DNA of 64,000 nt from Tistlia sp040905785 (GTDB lineage Bacteria; Pseudomonadota; Alphaproteobacteria; Kiloniellales; DSM-21159): NCBI RefSeq assembly GCF_040905785.1, contig NZ_JBBDQW010000072.1, forward strand, positions 184,016-248,015, in the 5' to 3' direction. Below the pieces are notes generated by a model. It was not told the origin of the DNA and made no database searches. It worked only from the letters and a program-made list of their open reading frames with translations. The number at the start of each line of letters is the position of its first letter. Position 1 is the first letter of the stretch. The translations under genes and the position numbers were made by a program. Below, one piece after another: positions 46,468-55,362 of this stretch.

Positions 46468-47745
46468 ATGACCGACCACTGGCGACTCACTGCCACGGCG
46501 ATGGCCGCCGGCCTGCGCCACGGCAGCATGACCAGCGAGGCGCTGGTGGCCTCCTGCCTGGCCCGCATCGCCGAACGGGAGGCCGCGGTCCAGGCCTGGG
46601 AGTGGCTCGACCCGGAAGCCGCGCTGGCCGAGGCGCGGGCGCGAGACGCGGCGCCCGCCAAGGGGCCGCTGCACGGCGTGCCGGTCGGCATCAAGGACAT
46701 CATCGACACCTGCGACATGCCGACGGCCTGCGGCTCGCCGATCTACGCCGGCCGGCGGCCGGAGCGCGATGCCGACTGCGTGGCGCGGCTGCGCGCCGCG
46801 GGCGCGGTGATCCTGGGCAAGACGGTCACGACGGAGTTCGCCACCTTCCGGCCCGGCAAGACCCGCAACCCCCGCGATCCCGACCACACGCCGGGCGGCT
46901 CCTCGAGCGGCTCGGCGGCGGCGGTAGGGGCCGGCATGGTGCCGCTGGCGCTCGGCAGCCAGACCGTCGGCTCGGTGATCCGGCCGGCCTCCTACTGCGG
47001 CGTCGTCGGCTTCAAGGCGAGCCAGGGCCGGCTGTCGCTCGAGGGGGTCAAGCCGCTGGCCGTCGATCTGGATTCCCTCGGCTGCTTCGCCCGCACGGTC
47101 GCCGACGTCGCCCTCTGGTTCGCGGCGCTCGCCGGCGAGCCGCCGCCCGCGGCCGACGCCGCGCCCCGCCGGATCGCCCTGGTCCGCACCGCGCAGTGGC
47201 AGGAAGCCCGGTTGGAGACGCGCCAGGCGGTCGAGGCCGCGGCCGAGGTCCTGGCGCAGGCCGGGGCCGAGGTGGTCGAACCGTCGCTGCCGGCGGAGTT
47301 CGAGCGGCTGGCGGCGTTGCAGGACGTGATCTTCTGCGCCGGCGCGGCCGCGGCCCTGGCCCCCGAGCGGGCTGCCCACCGGTCGCTGCTCAGCCCGCAG
47401 CTGCAGGCGATCCTGGAGCGCGGCGCGGCGGTGTCGGCCGATGAGCTTGCCCAGGCTGCGGGCGTCGCCCAGCGCTGCCGTGAGCGGTTCGACCAGCTGT
47501 TCGGCGAGGTCGACCTGGTGCTGGCGCCCGCTGCGCCGGGCGAGGCGCCGGCCGGCCTGGAGTCGACCGGCGATCCGCTGTTCAGCCGGATGTGGACGCT
47601 GCTGCTGGGACCCTGCCTGAGCCTGCCGGCGGCACGCGGGCCGAAGAACCTGCCGGTCGGCGTGCAGCTGATCGGGCGGCGCGGCGCGGACCGGACCTTC
47701 CTGGGTGACGCGCTCTGGGCCGAAGCCGCCCTCGGGCTGGCCTGA
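46468..47745 (+). CDS. Amidase (amidase-signature family)
   Basis: A 425-residue amidase. The catalytic Lys lies in VPVGIKDIIDT, the cis-Ser and nucleophile Ser in the Gly/Ser-rich PGGSSSGSAAAVGAGMVPLA and LGSQTVGSVIRPASYCG. The usual signature has GSIRxPA; here it is GSVIRPA, a close variant. The substrate cannot be told. The start is ATG 46468 with AAGAGGCGG before it. Confidence 0.9.
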   Translation: MTDHWRLTATAMAAGLRHGSMTSEALVASCLARIAEREAAVQAWEWLDPEAALAEARARDAAPAKGPLHGVPVGIKDIIDTCDMPTACGSPIYAGRRPERDADCVARLRAAGAVILGKTVTTEFATFRPGKTRNPRDPDHTPGGSSSGSAAAVGAGMVPLALGSQTVGSVIRPASYCGVVGFKASQGRLSLEGVKPLAVDLDSLGCFARTVADVALWFAALAGEPPPAADAAPRRIALVRTAQWQEARLETRQAVEAAAEVLAQAGAEVVEPSLPAEFERLAALQDVIFCAGAAAALAPERAAHRSLLSPQLQAILERGAAVSADELAQAAGVAQRCRERFDQLFGEVDLVLAPAAPGEAPAGLESTGDPLFSRMWTLLLGPCLSLPAARGPKNLPVGVQLIGRRGADRTFLGDALWAEAALGLA

Positions 47746-47757
47746 GGCGCCCGGCGC

Positions 47758-48726
47758 TCAGCCCGTCGCCAGAATCCGCTCGACCTGTTCCTGGATGCGC
47801 AGGGCGGTGCGGAAGTCGGGCAGCAGGTGGGGCCGGCCGTCGAGCAGCTTGACAAGCTCGTCGAGCTGCAGGCGGTAGGCGTCGAGCGCCGGGTTCTCGA
47901 TCTTGGGCAGCGCCGGCTGCCAGTCCTCGCCGTCGCTGCGCCACAGCCGGTAGAAGTCGGTGAGCCGCAGCGACCGGCGCGCGCCCCAGAGCGTGAACTC
48001 CACGAGATCGGGCCCGGCGCCGCCGACCGAGCCGGCGAGGCTGACCGGCAGGCCGCCGCAGTCAAGCTGCGCCAGGACGTGGGTCTCGGCGGCCTCGGCT
48101 TCGCGCGGGTAGGCTGCCGAGGCGGATACCAGGCGGCCGGGCCCGAGCAGCCTGTCGGCGAGGTAGAGGAAGTGCGTCGCGACCTCCCGGGTGAAGCCGC
48201 CCTCGGCGCGCTTCGCCAGCCAGGCCGCGCTGTCCTGCCAGCCCCGTGGCCAGCGGCCGAAGTGCAGCCGGATGTCGGCGCCGGCGAGCGCGCCCAGGCT
48301 GCCGTCCCTCAGCGCCGTGCGCATCGCGGTGGCGCCGCGCGCCGAGGCCAGGGCCATGTTGACCGCCTGGGGCCGGCCGCTCGCCTCGACCAGCTCCGTG
48401 AGCGCGCGGCTCTCGGCCAGGTCGACCCCCAGCGGCTTCTCGCAGAATACCGCCTTGCCGGCGGCCACTGCCGCCCGGGCATAGACGGCATGGGCGCGCG
48501 GCGGCACGCCGACGTAGACGAGGTCGCAGTCGGCCGAGCCGATCAGGGCCTCGGCGCTCTCGGCGACGTGCAGCCACGGAAAGTCCGCGACCGCCGCGGC
48601 GCGCGCCTCGGCGCTAAGGTCCCAGCCGCCGACGACCTGCAGGCGTTCCTGGGTCGGCATGTTGGCTAGCATCCGGCGCCCGATCACGCCGAGCCCGATC
48701 ACCGCCACCCGATAGACGCTCGCCAT
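47758..48726 (-). CDS. Gfo/Idh/MocA family oxidoreductase
   Basis: A 322-residue NAD(P)-dependent dehydrogenase. The Rossmann motif is VIGLGVIGRRML at residues 9-20 and the family EKP is in AVFCEKPLGVDLAESRAL. The C-terminal domain has ATHFLYLADRLLG. Members act on sugars or inositols. It is convergent with the amidase gene (12 bp apart). Confidence 0.87.
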   Translation of the reverse strand: MASVYRVAVIGLGVIGRRMLANMPTQERLQVVGGWDLSAEARAAAVADFPWLHVAESAEALIGSADCDLVYVGVPPRAHAVYARAAVAAGKAVFCEKPLGVDLAESRALTELVEASGRPQAVNMALASARGATAMRTALRDGSLGALAGADIRLHFGRWPRGWQDSAAWLAKRAEGGFTREVATHFLYLADRLLGPGRLVSASAAYPREAEAAETHVLAQLDCGGLPVSLAGSVGGAGPDLVEFTLWGARRSLRLTDFYRLWRSDGEDWQPALPKIENPALDAYRLQLDELVKLLDGRPHLLPDFRTALRIQEQVERILATG

Positions 48727-48831
48727 CGCCCGACTCTCCCACTAGCCTGCCGACGCGCAGACAAGAAAACACCCCGGCGCAGCGACCAGGCCCGGTCGGC
48801 GCGGCGGCAGCTTAGCGAGGAGACCCCGCCG

Positions 48832-49836
48832 ATGACCAGCGCGCTTCCCGAGACCATGACCTTCATCGACCTGCCGAGCTTCGGCGGCCCCGAGGCGTTG
48901 GTTCCGGCGACCGGACCGCTGCCGAAGCCGGGGCCGGAGGAGGTTCTGGTCAAGGTCGCGGCGGCCGGCGTCAACCGCCCCGACGTCATGCAGCGCCAGG
49001 GCAACTACAACCCGCCGCCGGGCGCCTCGCCGGTGCCGGGCCTGGAGATCGCCGGCGAGGTCGTGGCGCTCGGCGCGGGCGTCGCCGACCTGAAGACGGG
49101 CGACCGGGTCTGCGCCCTGGTCGGCGGCGGCGGCTACGCCGAGTACTGCGCGGCGCCGGGGCCGCAATGCCTGCCCGTGCCGGAAGGCCTGAGCCTGCTC
49201 GAGGCGGCGGCGCTGCCCGAGACCTACTTCACGGTCTGGACCAACGTCTTCGAGCGCGGCCGTCTCAAGGCCGGCGAGACGCTCCTGGTCCACGGCGGCT
49301 CGAGTGGCATCGGCACCACCGCGATCCAGCTCGCCCGCCAGTTCGGCGCGCGCGTCTTCACGACGGTCGGCAACGCCGAGAAGGCACGCGCCTGCGAGGC
49401 GCTCGGCGCCGAGCGGGCCATCAACTACCGCGAGGAGGACTACGTCGCCGTCGTCAAGGAGCTGACCGGCGGGGCCGGCGTCGACCTGATCCTCGACATG
49501 GTCGGCGGCGACTACCTGCCGCGCGACGTCGAGGCCCTGGCGGTCGAGGGTCGGCTCGTCCAGATCGCCTTCCAGAAGCCGAGCCGCATCGAGTTCGACT
49601 TCCTGCCGATGATGCTCAAGCGGCTGACCCTGACCGGCTCGACCCTGCGCCCGCGCACGGTCGAGCAGAAGGCGGCGATCGCCCGGCAGCTGCGGGAGAA
49701 GGTCTGGCCGCTGCTGGCCGCCGGCGCGGTCCGGCCGGTGATCTTCGAGACCTTCCCGCTGCGCGAGGCGGCGAAGGCCCACGCCCTGATGGACAGCAGT
49801 CGGCACATCGGCAAGATCATGCTCGACTGCGGGTGA
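48832..49836 (+). CDS. NAD(P)H quinone oxidoreductase (PIG3-type)
   Basis: A 334-residue zinc-free MDR protein. Typical features are VAAAGVNRPDVMQRQGNYNPPPG, the NADPH loop VHGGSSGIGTTAIQLARQFG and the dinucleotide region GAERAINYREEDY. The family includes quinone reductases and enoyl reductases. GAGGAGACC lies before ATG 48832. It is divergent from the Gfo/Idh gene. Confidence 0.9.
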   Translation: MTSALPETMTFIDLPSFGGPEALVPATGPLPKPGPEEVLVKVAAAGVNRPDVMQRQGNYNPPPGASPVPGLEIAGEVVALGAGVADLKTGDRVCALVGGGGYAEYCAAPGPQCLPVPEGLSLLEAAALPETYFTVWTNVFERGRLKAGETLLVHGGSSGIGTTAIQLARQFGARVFTTVGNAEKARACEALGAERAINYREEDYVAVVKELTGGAGVDLILDMVGGDYLPRDVEALAVEGRLVQIAFQKPSRIEFDFLPMMLKRLTLTGSTLRPRTVEQKAAIARQLREKVWPLLAAGAVRPVIFETFPLREAAKAHALMDSSRHIGKIMLDCG

Positions 49837-49883
49837 GGGGGCGCCGCCGCTACCCGAGGGGAGGGTCTCGGCCACGGCGCATT

Positions 49884-50208
49884 CATGGTTCGACAAGCTC
49901 ACCATGAAGCGAGGGGGTGGGCTGGCGCCGGCCTCTCCGGGCGCTTCATGGTGAGCCTGTCGAACCAGGGAGCGACCCTTGCGCCGGCGGCGAGGCTGGG
50001 CGACGCGGCAGTGGCGCAGGGACGGTGCGCTTGCATGGTTCGACAAGCTCACCATGAAGCGAGGAGGTGGGCTGGCGCCGGCCTCTCCGGGCACTTCATG
50101 GTGAGCCTGTCGAACCAGGGAGCGCCTCTTGCGCCGGCGGCGAGGCTGGGCGACGCGGCAGTGGCGCAGGCGGTGCGCTGGCATGGTTCGACAGGCTCAC
50201 CATGAAGC
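49884..50208. repeat. Two 150-bp direct repeats with palindromic cores, and a partial third
   Basis: Copy 1 is 49884-50033 and copy 2 50034-50181; a third, 27-bp start is at 50182-50208. Each contains a long hairpin: GGTTCGACAAGCTCACCATG at 49887-49906 (arm to 49911) pairs with 49942-49966 with one mismatch. The core resembles the short palindromic elements frequent between genes in alphaproteobacteria. It lies between the ends of the quinone oxidoreductase gene and livF. Confidence 0.85.
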
Positions 50209-50275
50209 GACGGGCCATGAAGCGACGGGCCATGAAGCGACGGGCCATGAAGTGACGGGCCATGAAGCGACGGGA
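50201..50275. repeat. Five 15-bp tandem repeats
   Basis: The unit CATGAAGCGACGGGC occurs at 50201, 50216, 50231, 50246 (one change) and 50261 (last base changed). It grew out of the end of the third copy of the palindromic repeat. There are no spacers, so it is not a CRISPR. Confidence 0.9.
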
Positions 50276-50344
50276 CGACCGGGGCGGCCGCCGCCGCTGC
50301 TGTCGCAGGCAGGGCACCGGGCGGACAGAAGGCCTCCGCCGCCC

Positions 50345-51055
50345 TCACATGCCCAGGTAGGCCTTGCGCACGCGGTCGTCGTCGAGCATCTCGCGGCCCT
50401 TGCCCTCGAACTCGACGCGGCCCTGCTCCAGCACCCAGGCGCGGTCGGACAGCGCCAGGGCGTGGCGGACGTTCTGCTCGACCATCAGCACGGTGACACC
50501 CTCGTCGCGGATCCGCCGCACCACCCCGAAGATCGTCTCGACCACGATCGGCGCCAGGCCCAGCGAGGGCTCGTCCAGCATCAGCAGCCTCGGCAGGCCC
50601 ATCAGCCCGCGGCCGATCGCGCACATCTGCTGCTCGCCGCCCGACAGCGTGCCGGCACGCTGGCCCTCGCGCTCGAGCAGGCGCGGGAAGATCTCGAAGA
50701 CTTGCTCCAGCGTGCGGGCGCGCGCCGCCTTGGCGCGGGCGTGCAGGGAGCCCAGCTCGAGGTTCTCGCGGACCGTCATCGAGGGGAAGAGCTTGCGCCC
50801 CTCGGGCACCAGGATCACCCCGGCCTCGACCCGCTTGCGCGGCGGCAGCCTCTCGATGCGCTCGCCGGCCAGGCGGATCTCGCCCTGCCAGGTCGGCAGG
50901 ATGCCGGCCACGGCGCGCATCGTCGTGGTCTTGCCGGCGCCGTTGGCGCCGACCACTGCGCCGATCATGCCGGCCTCGATCGCCAGGTCGAAGCCATGCA
51001 GGATCGGCACGTCGCCGTAGCCGCTGTGCAGGCCGCTGATCGCCAGCATGGTCAT
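50345..51055 (-). CDS. livF: Branched-chain amino acid-type ABC transporter ATPase
   Basis: A 236-residue ATPase with Walker A GANGAGKTT, signature LSGGEQQM, Walker B LLMLDEPSLGLAP and LMVEQN at the H-loop position, as usual in LivF. ATG 51055 overlaps the stop of livG (ATGA). It is the last gene of the Liv operon. Confidence 0.92.
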   Translation of the reverse strand: MTMLAISGLHSGYGDVPILHGFDLAIEAGMIGAVVGANGAGKTTTMRAVAGILPTWQGEIRLAGERIERLPPRKRVEAGVILVPEGRKLFPSMTVRENLELGSLHARAKAARARTLEQVFEIFPRLLEREGQRAGTLSGGEQQMCAIGRGLMGLPRLLMLDEPSLGLAPIVVETIFGVVRRIRDEGVTVLMVEQNVRHALALSDRAWVLEQGRVEFEGKGREMLDDDRVRKAYLGM

Positions 51056-51813
51056 GGCCGTGGCGCCTCCCCGGACGGGGCGGTGCCGGGCTCGGCCAGG
51101 AAGCTGTCGCCGAGGTAGGCCTTGGTGACCTCGGGGTCGGCGATGATCTGCTCGGGCGTCCCTTCGGAGATCGCCACCCCGTGGTGCAGCACGTAGATCC
51201 GGTCGGACAGGTTCATGATGACCTGCATGACGTGCTCGACGATGACCATGGTGACGCCGGCGTCGCGCACCCGCCCCAGCACCTCGATCATGCCCGCGAC
51301 CTCCGAGGGGGTCAGGCCGGCCATGACCTCGTCGAGCAGCATCAGCTTCGGCTCGGTCGCCAGGGCCTTGGCCAGTTCGACGCGCTTGCGGCCGCCGACC
51401 GTGAGCTCGCTGCCGAGCTTGTCGGCCTGCGGCTCGAGCCCGACCAGGGCCAGGACCTCGCGGGCCTTCTCGCGGGCGCGGCCGGCGTCGCGGCGGTGGT
51501 TGAAGGCACCGACCAGGACGTTGTCGGTGACGGTCATCTCGGCGAAGGGCTTGACGATCTGGAAGGTGCGGGTCATGCCGCGCTTGCAGATGTCCGAGGG
51601 CTTGTGGCCGAGGATGCTGGCGCCCTCGAAGCGGACGTCGCCCTCGTCCGGCTTCAGGAAGCCGGAGATGACGTTGAAGAAGGTCGTCTTGCCGGCGCCG
51701 TTCGGGCCGATCAGGCCGACGATCTCGCCGGCCTCGACGCGGAAGTCGACGGCGGAGACGGCGGTCAGGCCGCCGAAGCGCTTGGTGACGCCCTCGGCCT
51801 CGAACAGGCTCAT
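51052..51813 (-). CDS. livG: Branched-chain amino acid-type ABC transporter ATPase
   Basis: A 253-residue ATPase with Walker A GPNGAGKTTFFNVISG, signature LTVGGRKRVELAKAL, Walker B LMLLDEVMAGL and VIVEHVM. ATG 51813 overlaps the end of livM by four bases. The Glu-His H-loop is usual for LivG. Confidence 0.92.
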   Translation of the reverse strand: MSLFEAEGVTKRFGGLTAVSAVDFRVEAGEIVGLIGPNGAGKTTFFNVISGFLKPDEGDVRFEGASILGHKPSDICKRGMTRTFQIVKPFAEMTVTDNVLVGAFNHRRDAGRAREKAREVLALVGLEPQADKLGSELTVGGRKRVELAKALATEPKLMLLDEVMAGLTPSEVAGMIEVLGRVRDAGVTMVIVEHVMQVIMNLSDRIYVLHHGVAISEGTPEQIIADPEVTKAYLGDSFLAEPGTAPSGEAPRP

Positions 51814-52955
51814 GGACGGCTCCCGCCGGTACCGCGGTCGGCGCGGCGATCCGCGCTCCGGCCGAACCGCTTGCGCAGGCCGGCGAGCCACGGCAGCACG
51901 CCGCCCGGCATGCCGAGGACGACCGCCATCAGCAGCACGCCGTAGAGGATGATGGCGAGGCCGCCGCCGCCGCCGGCGGCCAGGTAGTCGAGGTAGGTCA
52001 GGAACTTCTCGCCAAACGGCAGATCGCTGGCGATCAGCGCCGAGAGCGAGACGCCGGTGCCACCGCCCTCGAAGATCACGCGCGTCGCCTCGCCGACCGG
52101 GATCAGGATGAAGGCGCCGACGATCGGGCCCATCACGGTGCCGGCGCCGCCGATCACCGCGCCCAGCAGGATCTCGACCGAGACGCGGCCCACGACCATG
52201 TCGTCGGGCACGATGTACTGGGTGTACTGGGCATAGAAGGTGCCGCCCATGCCGGCGAGCGCGGCGGAGAGAGCGATCGCCTGGATCTTGCAGCGCTTGG
52301 TCGGCACGCCGACCGCCTCGGCGGCGTCCTCGTCCTGGCGGATGGCGTGCAGGTAGTAGCCGAAGCGCGAGCGCGCGATCCAGGCGACCAGGCCGATCGA
52401 GCAGAGCATCATGACCAGGGCGATGTAGTAGTAGGGCTCCTTGTCGCGGAACTGGAACTGCCAGAAGGTCGGCTCGGGCGAGAAGGGCAGCAGGATGCCG
52501 TTGGCGGCGCCGACATAGTCCCAGTGCAGCAGCACTAGGCGCGTGATCTCGGCGAAGGCCACGGTGACCAGGGCGAAGAACGGCCCCCTGAGGCCGTAGT
52601 GGAAGCTGACCAGGCCGAGGCCGGCGCCGAAGGCGCCCGTCACCGCCGCGGCGACCAGCATGCCGAACCAGGGCGACAGGCCGAACTGGACGTAGCAGAC
52701 CGTCGAGACGTAGGCGCCGATGCCGAAGAAGGCGGCGTGGCCGATCGAGAGCTGCCCGGCGAAGCCGCCGACGATGTTCCAGGCTTGGCTCATGAAGCCG
52801 AAGAAGAAGATCAGCACGAAGACGTGGAGCAGGGCCGGGCCGGTCAGGCCGAGCGGCATCACCGCCTCGACTGTCTCGGACTCGGCGACCAGGGGCAGCC
52901 CCAGCAGCAGCGCCAGCACCACGAGGTAGAAGGGGTTGACCCGCAGGCGGCTCAC
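51810..52955 (-). CDS. livM: Branched-chain amino acid-type ABC transporter permease
   Basis: A 381-residue membrane protein. Features are GQLSIGHAAFFGIGAYVS, the cytoplasmic loop GVPTKRCKIQAIALSAALAG and about nine hydrophobic segments. GTG 52955 starts 1 bp after the stop of livH. The tail of about 40 residues is Arg/Asp-rich. Confidence 0.9.
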   Translation of the reverse strand: MSRLRVNPFYLVVLALLLGLPLVAESETVEAVMPLGLTGPALLHVFVLIFFFGFMSQAWNIVGGFAGQLSIGHAAFFGIGAYVSTVCYVQFGLSPWFGMLVAAAVTGAFGAGLGLVSFHYGLRGPFFALVTVAFAEITRLVLLHWDYVGAANGILLPFSPEPTFWQFQFRDKEPYYYIALVMMLCSIGLVAWIARSRFGYYLHAIRQDEDAAEAVGVPTKRCKIQAIALSAALAGMGGTFYAQYTQYIVPDDMVVGRVSVEILLGAVIGGAGTVMGPIVGAFILIPVGEATRVIFEGGGTGVSLSALIASDLPFGEKFLTYLDYLAAGGGGGLAIILYGVLLMAVVLGMPGGVLPWLAGLRKRFGRSADRRADRGTGGSRP

Positions 52956-52956
52956 C

Positions 52957-53829
52957 TCAGGCGCCCCTGCTGCCGAACAGGCCCTGCGGGCGGAACAGCA
53001 GCACCAGGATGAACAGCACGTAGACCGCGAGGTCCTTGAGCGAGGGCGAGGGCATGACCAGCGCGCCGACGCTCTCGACCACGCCGACGATCAGCGCGCC
53101 GGCGACGGCGCCGGGAATGTTGCCGAGGCCGCCGAGCACGACGATGACGAAGGCGACCAGGGTGAACTTCGGGCCGATCACCGGCGCCACGTAGAGGAAG
53201 GGCGTCATGGTGATGCCGGCGATGGCGACGCAGGCGATGCCGAGCCCGAAGGCGATCTTGTACATCCGGCGCAGGTCGATGCCGACGGCCAGCGAGCCCT
53301 CGTGCTCCTCCGCGCAGGCCCTGAGCGCCTTGCCGGTGTCGGTGCGCTGCAGGAACAGCCAGAGCGCGAGGCACAGGCCCATGGAGATGGCGAAGGCGGC
53401 GACCCGGGTCCAGCCGACGCGCGTGCCGGCGATCTGCATGGTGGCGGCGGCGTAGTCCAGTTTCAGGCTCTGGAAGTCGGCCGAGAAGAGGTACTGCGCC
53501 AGCGCCTGCATCAGCAGCGACAGCCCCAGGGTCAACAGGATCTGGATCGCGTGGCTCTTGCCGACGACCGGCCGGATCAGCGTCGCCTGGACCGCCCAGC
53601 CGAGCGCGAAGAAGAGCGGCAGCGCCAGCACTGCGGTCATGTAGGGGTCGACGCCGAGCAGCACCGAGGCGAAGTAGGCGGCGTACATGCCGAACATCAG
53701 GAACTCGCCGTGGGCGAAGTTGATGATGTCCATGACGCCGAAGATCAGCGTGAGGCCGACGGCGACGAGGGCATAGACGCCGCCGATCATCAGCCCGCTG
53801 ATCAGGGCCTGCAGATAGACGTCGGACAT
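52957..53829 (-). CDS. livH: Branched-chain amino acid-type ABC transporter permease
   Basis: A 290-residue permease. It has VGLTLIFGVMDIINFAHGEFLMFGMYAA, the conserved N-terminal LivH core, and VLGGLGNIPGAVAGALIVG at the C-terminal end. It follows livK in the same direction, with the 10-N gap and a poly-G run between. Confidence 0.92.
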   Translation of the reverse strand: MSDVYLQALISGLMIGGVYALVAVGLTLIFGVMDIINFAHGEFLMFGMYAAYFASVLLGVDPYMTAVLALPLFFALGWAVQATLIRPVVGKSHAIQILLTLGLSLLMQALAQYLFSADFQSLKLDYAAATMQIAGTRVGWTRVAAFAISMGLCLALWLFLQRTDTGKALRACAEEHEGSLAVGIDLRRMYKIAFGLGIACVAIAGITMTPFLYVAPVIGPKFTLVAFVIVVLGGLGNIPGAVAGALIVGVVESVGALVMPSPSLKDLAVYVLFILVLLFRPQGLFGSRGA

Positions 53830-53887
53830 GGGCTGAGACGGTCCCTAGGGCACTTGGCGGCAAGGAGGGAGCGGCGGGGGGGGGGGG

Positions 53888-53897
53888 NNNNNNNNNN
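53888..53897. other. Assembly gap (10 N) after a 12-G run
   Basis: The gap follows 12 consecutive G (53876-53887), a typical sequencing failure point, in the livH-livK spacer. No gene is broken by it. Confidence 0.99.
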
Positions 53898-53926
53898 CGC
53901 CCGGAAAGGCGCGCGCCCGGTCTGCG

Positions 53927-55159
53927 TCAGCGCGCGCTCCAGTCCGGCACCGGCCAGACCGTTTCGGTCGCCGCCACGGCCGGCGGCCAGACCGTCTTGT
54001 GCTCGCCGTCGAGGATCTGCAGCACGACCATCTGCGCGTCCGGCGACTGGCCGCTCTCGTCGAAGCGGATGCAGTCGTAGGGCAGGATGTTGGCGTCGCC
54101 GCAGATCTCGGTCTCGGCAAGGGCGTCGCGCAGCGCCGCCCGGTCCGTGGTGCCGGCCCGCTCCAGGGCGTCGCGCAGCGCCATGGTCGCCATGTAGGTC
54201 TCCGCCGCGTGGCCGTTCATCGCGACGCCGAACTTTTCGTGGAAGCGCGCCGAGATCTCGGCGACGCCGGCCTTGTCGATGTCGGCGTTCCACTCGCCGA
54301 CCGTGAAGGTCAGGTCGGCGTCCTTGCCCAGGTTGTCGATGTAGGCCGGGTCGATGTGGCCGGCCGAAGTGCCGATGATCGGGATGTTGACGTCGAGCTC
54401 CTTCATCGTCTTGGTGATCAGCACCGCGTCGTTGATGTAGGAGACCAGCAGGACGGCGTCGGGATCGAGGTCCTTGACCCGCGCGATGGTCGAGGTGATG
54501 TCCGCGGTGTCCTTGGGGTAGGAGATGCTGTCCAGCACCTCCAGGCCGAATTCCTTGGCCGCGGCGACCTGGCCCTCGGCGGTGGAGGTGCCGAACAGCG
54601 TGTCCTCGTGCATCAGCACCACCGACTTCGCCGGCTCGCCGGCCGCCTCGCTGGTCTCCACCAGGAAGCGGACCTGGTCGCGGGCGTACCAGGAAGCCTT
54701 GGGTGCGATCTTGAAGGTGTACTTGAAGCCGCGGCCCTCGGTGATCGAATCGGCGATCGCCACCGGATCGATGTAGGGGACGCCGAGCCGCTCGGCCATC
54801 TGGGTGGTCGGGAAGGTCACGCCCGATTGGTAGGCGCCCATGATCGCCACGACGTCGCGGCGGGCGAGCTTCTCGACCTCCGAGATGCCGACGTTCGGGT
54901 TGCCCTGGGTGTCGCCGTCGATCAGCACCAGCTTGGCGCCGCCCAGCGCCTTGATGCCGCCGTCGGCGTTGATCTCCTCGACCGCCAGCTCGTGGCCGCG
55001 GCGGTTGTTGATGCCGATCGGCGCGACCGAGCCGGAAAGCGGCAGCAGGATGCCGACCGGCACCTCGTCCTGGGCCGCGGCCGGCGCGGCCTGGCCGAGC
55101 GTCGCCGCGAAGGCGAGCGCCGAAACCGCCAGCACGGCGGATCTGGTGGAGCTGTTCAT
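53927..55159 (-). CDS. Liv-type ABC transporter substrate-binding protein
   Basis: A 410-residue periplasmic protein with a Sec signal peptide (residues 1-29, ending AAPAAAQ). The mature protein begins EVPVGILLPLSGSVAPIG, the LivK/amide-binding pattern, and has ARRDVVAIMGAYQSGVTFPTTQMAERLGVPYI. GGGAGGAAT precedes ATG 55159. It is the first gene of the Liv operon (livK-H-M-G-F). The ligand could be an amino acid, amide or similar compound. Confidence 0.92.
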   Translation of the reverse strand: MNSSTRSAVLAVSALAFAATLGQAAPAAAQDEVPVGILLPLSGSVAPIGINNRRGHELAVEEINADGGIKALGGAKLVLIDGDTQGNPNVGISEVEKLARRDVVAIMGAYQSGVTFPTTQMAERLGVPYIDPVAIADSITEGRGFKYTFKIAPKASWYARDQVRFLVETSEAAGEPAKSVVLMHEDTLFGTSTAEGQVAAAKEFGLEVLDSISYPKDTADITSTIARVKDLDPDAVLLVSYINDAVLITKTMKELDVNIPIIGTSAGHIDPAYIDNLGKDADLTFTVGEWNADIDKAGVAEISARFHEKFGVAMNGHAAETYMATMALRDALERAGTTDRAALRDALAETEICGDANILPYDCIRFDESGQSPDAQMVVLQILDGEHKTVWPPAVAATETVWPVPDWSAR

Positions 55160-55362
55160 GACGTGATTCCTCCCGTTGGGTCAGGCCGCTCTGCCGGCGG
55201 CTTCGTTCGATTAAGAAAGCTTTTCGCAACGCCGGCCCGTAGTCAACTGCGGCGCGAAAGGGGCGGAAGGCCGTCCGCTCGCGAAACGTCCCTCCGCTCC
55301 CGGCGTTGGACCAGGAGCGGGTCGCCGGTACAAGCCCGCGGGGGACGACGACAGGAGCCGCC

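Noticed and set aside
50201..50275. Short regular repeats as a CRISPR array
   Set aside because: The 15-bp units are directly adjacent with no spacers, and no cas gene is near.
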